From Eonycteris spelaea (Eukaryota > Chordata > Mammalia > Chiroptera > Pteropodidae), in the NCBI GenBank assembly GCA_003508835.1, contig PUFA01000027.1, positions 6,138,001 through 6,202,000 on the forward strand: a stretch of DNA of 64,000 nt. The letters are read 5' to 3'. The notes below the pieces were generated by a model. The model worked only from the letters and a program-made list of their open reading frames with translations. It was not told the DNA's origin and ran no database searches. Positions 60,301 through 64,000 of the stretch are shown here, piece after piece (the stretch's first letter is position 1; every line of letters begins with the position of its first letter). Position numbers and translations under genes: made by a program.

Positions 60301-63300
60301 AATCCAGTTTGTATTTACAATTTGAGATGAAAGGGGCAGAGCTACTACTAGAGAAAAGTGGTATTTCAATTTTCATTTTGTGTGTTTATCACCAGAATTC
60401 TGAGGGGAAAAAAAACGAAATGATACTCCAGCTAACAATAGTTATTCTTTCAACTTTGGCCCAGAGCGCCATAGAATTTTATCCTTTTACTCATTTCAAT
60501 AATTAGATTTGGAGTGTTCTGTGTTACTCATGCACATTTATAATAATCACTGCAATTCCAAATGATGCTCTATTCTTTTCTTCCCCAATATTGCTGTTGG
60601 TTGTGTATTCCCACGACATTTGCAAAAGGCCTTGTCACTTCCTAATTTCAAAGACAAAACAGAATTCTAGTCAACAAAATGGGAAGAGGGAGTCTGAGCC
60701 AGACAATAAAACAAAAGAGTAAATTAGACATAGACACAGAGAATTATTAGAAAAAAAATGTTTGTTTTCTATAAAAAAGAAGTCCTTTGACTAGACAAAA
60801 AATCAGATTGGCATATTAGAGAACTAAACAAACAAAAACTATTACATTTTTATATGTAATGTTAATGTTTTATTTTGAAAACAGGTTTTAGCATTAAAAT
60901 GAGAATTTAAATCTCAAATGGTTCCACATATTCAAAAATATGACTGCCTTAAGTATAAGAACTGACTTTTTTTAAGCTTTAATATCATTTGATGGCAAAC
61001 TTGTTAATGCACTAAGCTTGTCGAATGCTCACCTGCCTTTCCTGTGCCTGGACATAGTTTTGATTGGTTCGTTTGTTTCTGAAGTGGCCTTATGACACCT
61101 TTGTTATTACTTAGAGGAACGAACTTCTAGGGATGACTCTCTCCAAGAAGCAGGTAGAGAGGTACATATGGTGGGAAATAGAATAGCATAGGGATATAAT
61201 TTCCAGTGGTACAATCTTCCTTGAAAGATGTGAAACTAGAAATCAGATGAGGAATCCAGATAGTTGTTCAATGTATTTTCTTAGCATGTAATTTCATCAT
61301 ATTATTTGTAACATATGTTAAAATTACACCAATGTTTATTATATATTGAATTTTAAAAAGTCTTAATATTTTTCCGTATGGCAGCTAAGATGCAACATAT
61401 ATATTTTGCTAGTGGTTTGTGTTTCATAAACTCTAAGAAAAAAATTGTTAGACATATAGTTTAATTGGATAGAAAAATATACATATTATCTTCATACCTT
61501 GTGGGAGGGTAATTAATTTATCAATAAACCTAATGTATAGAAATGTGAATACAAAACTATAGATGTATTCTGATCTATGGAAAATACTTAGGAATGTTTG
61601 CATGTGTAATTAATTTGTAATTAATACCAAAAGTTCTCTGCAATCAAAGCATATTTTAAAGATATTTTACCACTTATAAATTAATACATTATTTATTACA
61701 AAATATGCAAAGACAAAAATATAAAACCAGGAAATCAAATGTTCCTGTAGAGAAATCTACTGTGCATATTATTATGTTTACATCATCTTTACTTTATGCA
61801 TATTATGTATATGCTAATGGTTATACATTTACAAACATTTTATGAAGACTCTACATTGGAAATAAATATCTTTGTAGATTTATAGAATTTCATCAGTAAA
61901 TGAACCTTAATTTAACAGCCCCTAATCCTGAATATGTAAGTGATCTCCATTTTTCATTAACATCTTTCTACCAAATTTTATTGAAAATATTTCATTAATT
62001 CATTAGGATAAATTTCTAGAATTTGAATCATTTATGATGTTAATGGATGTAGCCAAACTTTACTAGGAAAATTTGACCTGTCTACTAGATATAAAAATAG
62101 AGTACATTTTCTCATATATTCACCATTTAAATATTGTATTTTTAATATGAGTACTTTAATAATGAGATTCTTATTCTTGTTTTAATTTTATTTTTTACTA
62201 GAGAGATCAGTGCATATTTTAAAATTTTTTTAAAAAATCTTTATGGCTATGTATCACAGTTTTAAGTATGATTCTTCTTAACTATTGATTTTCAGTATGA
62301 TTTTAAAATAAACCTTAACTATATTATAATCTGAAAACCATATTTTTATTGAAATTCCTGCTCTGATGTTTTAATTCATCTTAGAATTATATAAACCTAA
62401 TCAAAAAATAGCCACTATATTACCATAAATATTTCTCACAACTTTTATAAGGTATTCTATCATATTACAGTCTATTATGCATTAAGAATATGTTAAATTA
62501 CTAAAAACCAGTCTTTCAGAGCCATCTGGACCCACATGTTAGAAAGAAATGGAGAAATATGCAGAAATTATTGATTTATTTTAATTTAATTTAGAAACAT
62601 AGAATTAATATATTGAATAAGTATTACTCCTGGTTAAAATTTTAAGGACATAACAATTTTGGCATCTCATATGTATAAGATATTCTCTATTTTAAAAGAA
62701 TATCTGAGTATTTTTACAATGGCAAACCTTCGTAGTTAGACAATGATTTATTATACACAGCCACTTTCTTATTAATCTACCACATCATTTTAATCATTCT
62801 CTTCATTAAGATTATTTCCCCATTATGATTTAAGTCTTTCACCAAAAGATAATGACAGAAAAGGGAATAGAGATTTACTTCTAATATTGAGATATGAACC
62901 TCAGACAGAGTATATATGACTGTCAAGAGATATTAGGGGATTAATACTTTTACCTCTGAGGTGGCTTATGGAATATGAACAGAATTATTAGGCCAAGAAG
63001 AAACTATAAAGATACAGGTAGTTAATATGGGAGAAGAAACTACCTACTTACAGTCCTACTACAGCAAGACTATAGAGAATAACAAGTAAGAGAAGGTAGA
63101 TGGCGATCATTCTACATGAGAACATGGAGAAGTGAAAACACATAGTTGTTTCATTGAACCACTTTTACTGAGGCACATCTGGAAGAACTAGTAAGTATTA
63201 ATATTTGATCACTCCTATAGGACACTCAGGTGCCACACAGTTTGCTTAGTTTTTTATGACTCTGCCTTGATTACTAGGGTAAATAATATTCTCCATAGGG

Positions 63301-64000
63301 CAAATGTTTCTGTTTGTTTTTATGCTTTGTAAAGAATCTAGAAGGCTGGTTCTGTAAGTGACATAACAGAATATAACTGATGTCTGTGCTCCCGATACCT
63401 TAAAAGCACCTTAATAATGTTTTTGTTCGAGAATAAACCCTACTTACACGTTGTGAGAAAAACCCATAGGACAGCTTTTTCAGACTTCACTAAGCCTACA
63501 CAAAGCACAAAAAGGCCTTGGGTTTGCTTCTAAAAACAGTTCACATTTACAGAAAAGATGCTCTTGAAAAGTGGACAGACTCCAGACCCAGATTCTGAAT
63601 GACTACTATATATATGCTATTATCTTGTTACACATATTATTTTTTTATAATGTTATATGTGTTTGAAATAAATTAATTAAATTTAATTTATTACTTAATT
63701 TAGTATTTAATTAAATAAATTATTTGAAAGAAATCTGCATTCCCTATTTATTGACCATAACATGCTCTTATTTATTATAACAACCTTTTATTATATATAA
63801 ATATATATATTACTTAAAACCTAGGTATCTTAATTTTTTAATTTGTGTTTATTCTGTCAATATCTAAAATATGTCAGTCTGCCACAATTATTGTGAATTG
63901 TTTATTTTACTCTGATTCTCTGAAATATGTATATATTATATATGTATATATCATATGTTCATGTATGTGTATATAATATGTGGTTTCATGCCTTTTAATT
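60301..64000. other. AT-rich stretch without recognisable gene
   Basis: No gene, RNA gene or assignable repeat. The last 400 bases are almost pure A/T with self-complementary TTAATTAA-type words (63668-63725) and TATA/TGTA repeats (63925-63985). The 65-codon frame at 60309-60506 has no recognisable domain. Confidence 0.45.

Overview
This window is AT-rich mammalian nuclear DNA with no host protein-coding gene, tRNA gene or rRNA gene that I can support. All open frames are short (131 codons or fewer). The longer ones lie in or antisense to transposon relics, or have no recognisable features. The window reads as intergenic or deep-intronic sequence made of transposable-element layers of different ages separated by unassigned DNA.

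The best clue to the organism is a pair of short interspersed elements at about 35887-36120 and 42591-42800, both on the minus strand. Their heads match mammalian 5S rRNA over its whole length, and they share a second, non-5S tail. Such 5S rRNA-derived SINEs (the MEG-R families) are known from fruit bats (Pteropodidae). Several L1 3' ends are also of a type I associate with bats, and I see no vespertilionid VES, carnivore CAN or primate Alu elements. I infer a megabat genome. The assignment rests mainly on the 5S SINEs.

Layout. 1-5 kb: unassigned DNA with an antisense L1 tail, a MIR and an L1 3' end. 5.5-7.5 kb: a Tigger-like DNA transposon end, an L1 3' end and a broken Tigger transposase. 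10-12 kb: a possible LTR and a near-complete MLT1 LTR. 13.9-15.8 kb: an internally deleted L1. 18.2-19.0 kb: a MIR and an L2 end. 22.5-25.7 kb: a long antisense L1. 28.4-31.6 kb: an L1 with a 5' inversion nested inside an older antisense L1, flanked by a perfect 14-bp target duplication. 31.9-34.4 kb: a MIR and an L2. 36 and 42.6 kb: the 5S SINEs. 43-44.2 kb: an L1 fragment carrying a compound microsatellite. 44.2-48.6 kb: a decayed ERV-L-type provirus. 49.7-53.8 kb: an MLT1 end, a second LTR-like block and L1 3' ends. 57.3-60.3 kb: a MIR, then an old antisense L1 broken by two younger L1 tails. The rest is AT-rich DNA without recognisable features.

No genes act together here. The window mainly records retrotransposition history: L1 machinery probably mobilised the 5S SINEs, and older layers (MIR, L2, MLT1, Tigger, ERV-L) underlie younger L1 insertions. 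Repeat identities come from pattern recognition without a library search, so subfamily names are deliberately coarse and boundaries are approximate unless a target duplication fixes them.
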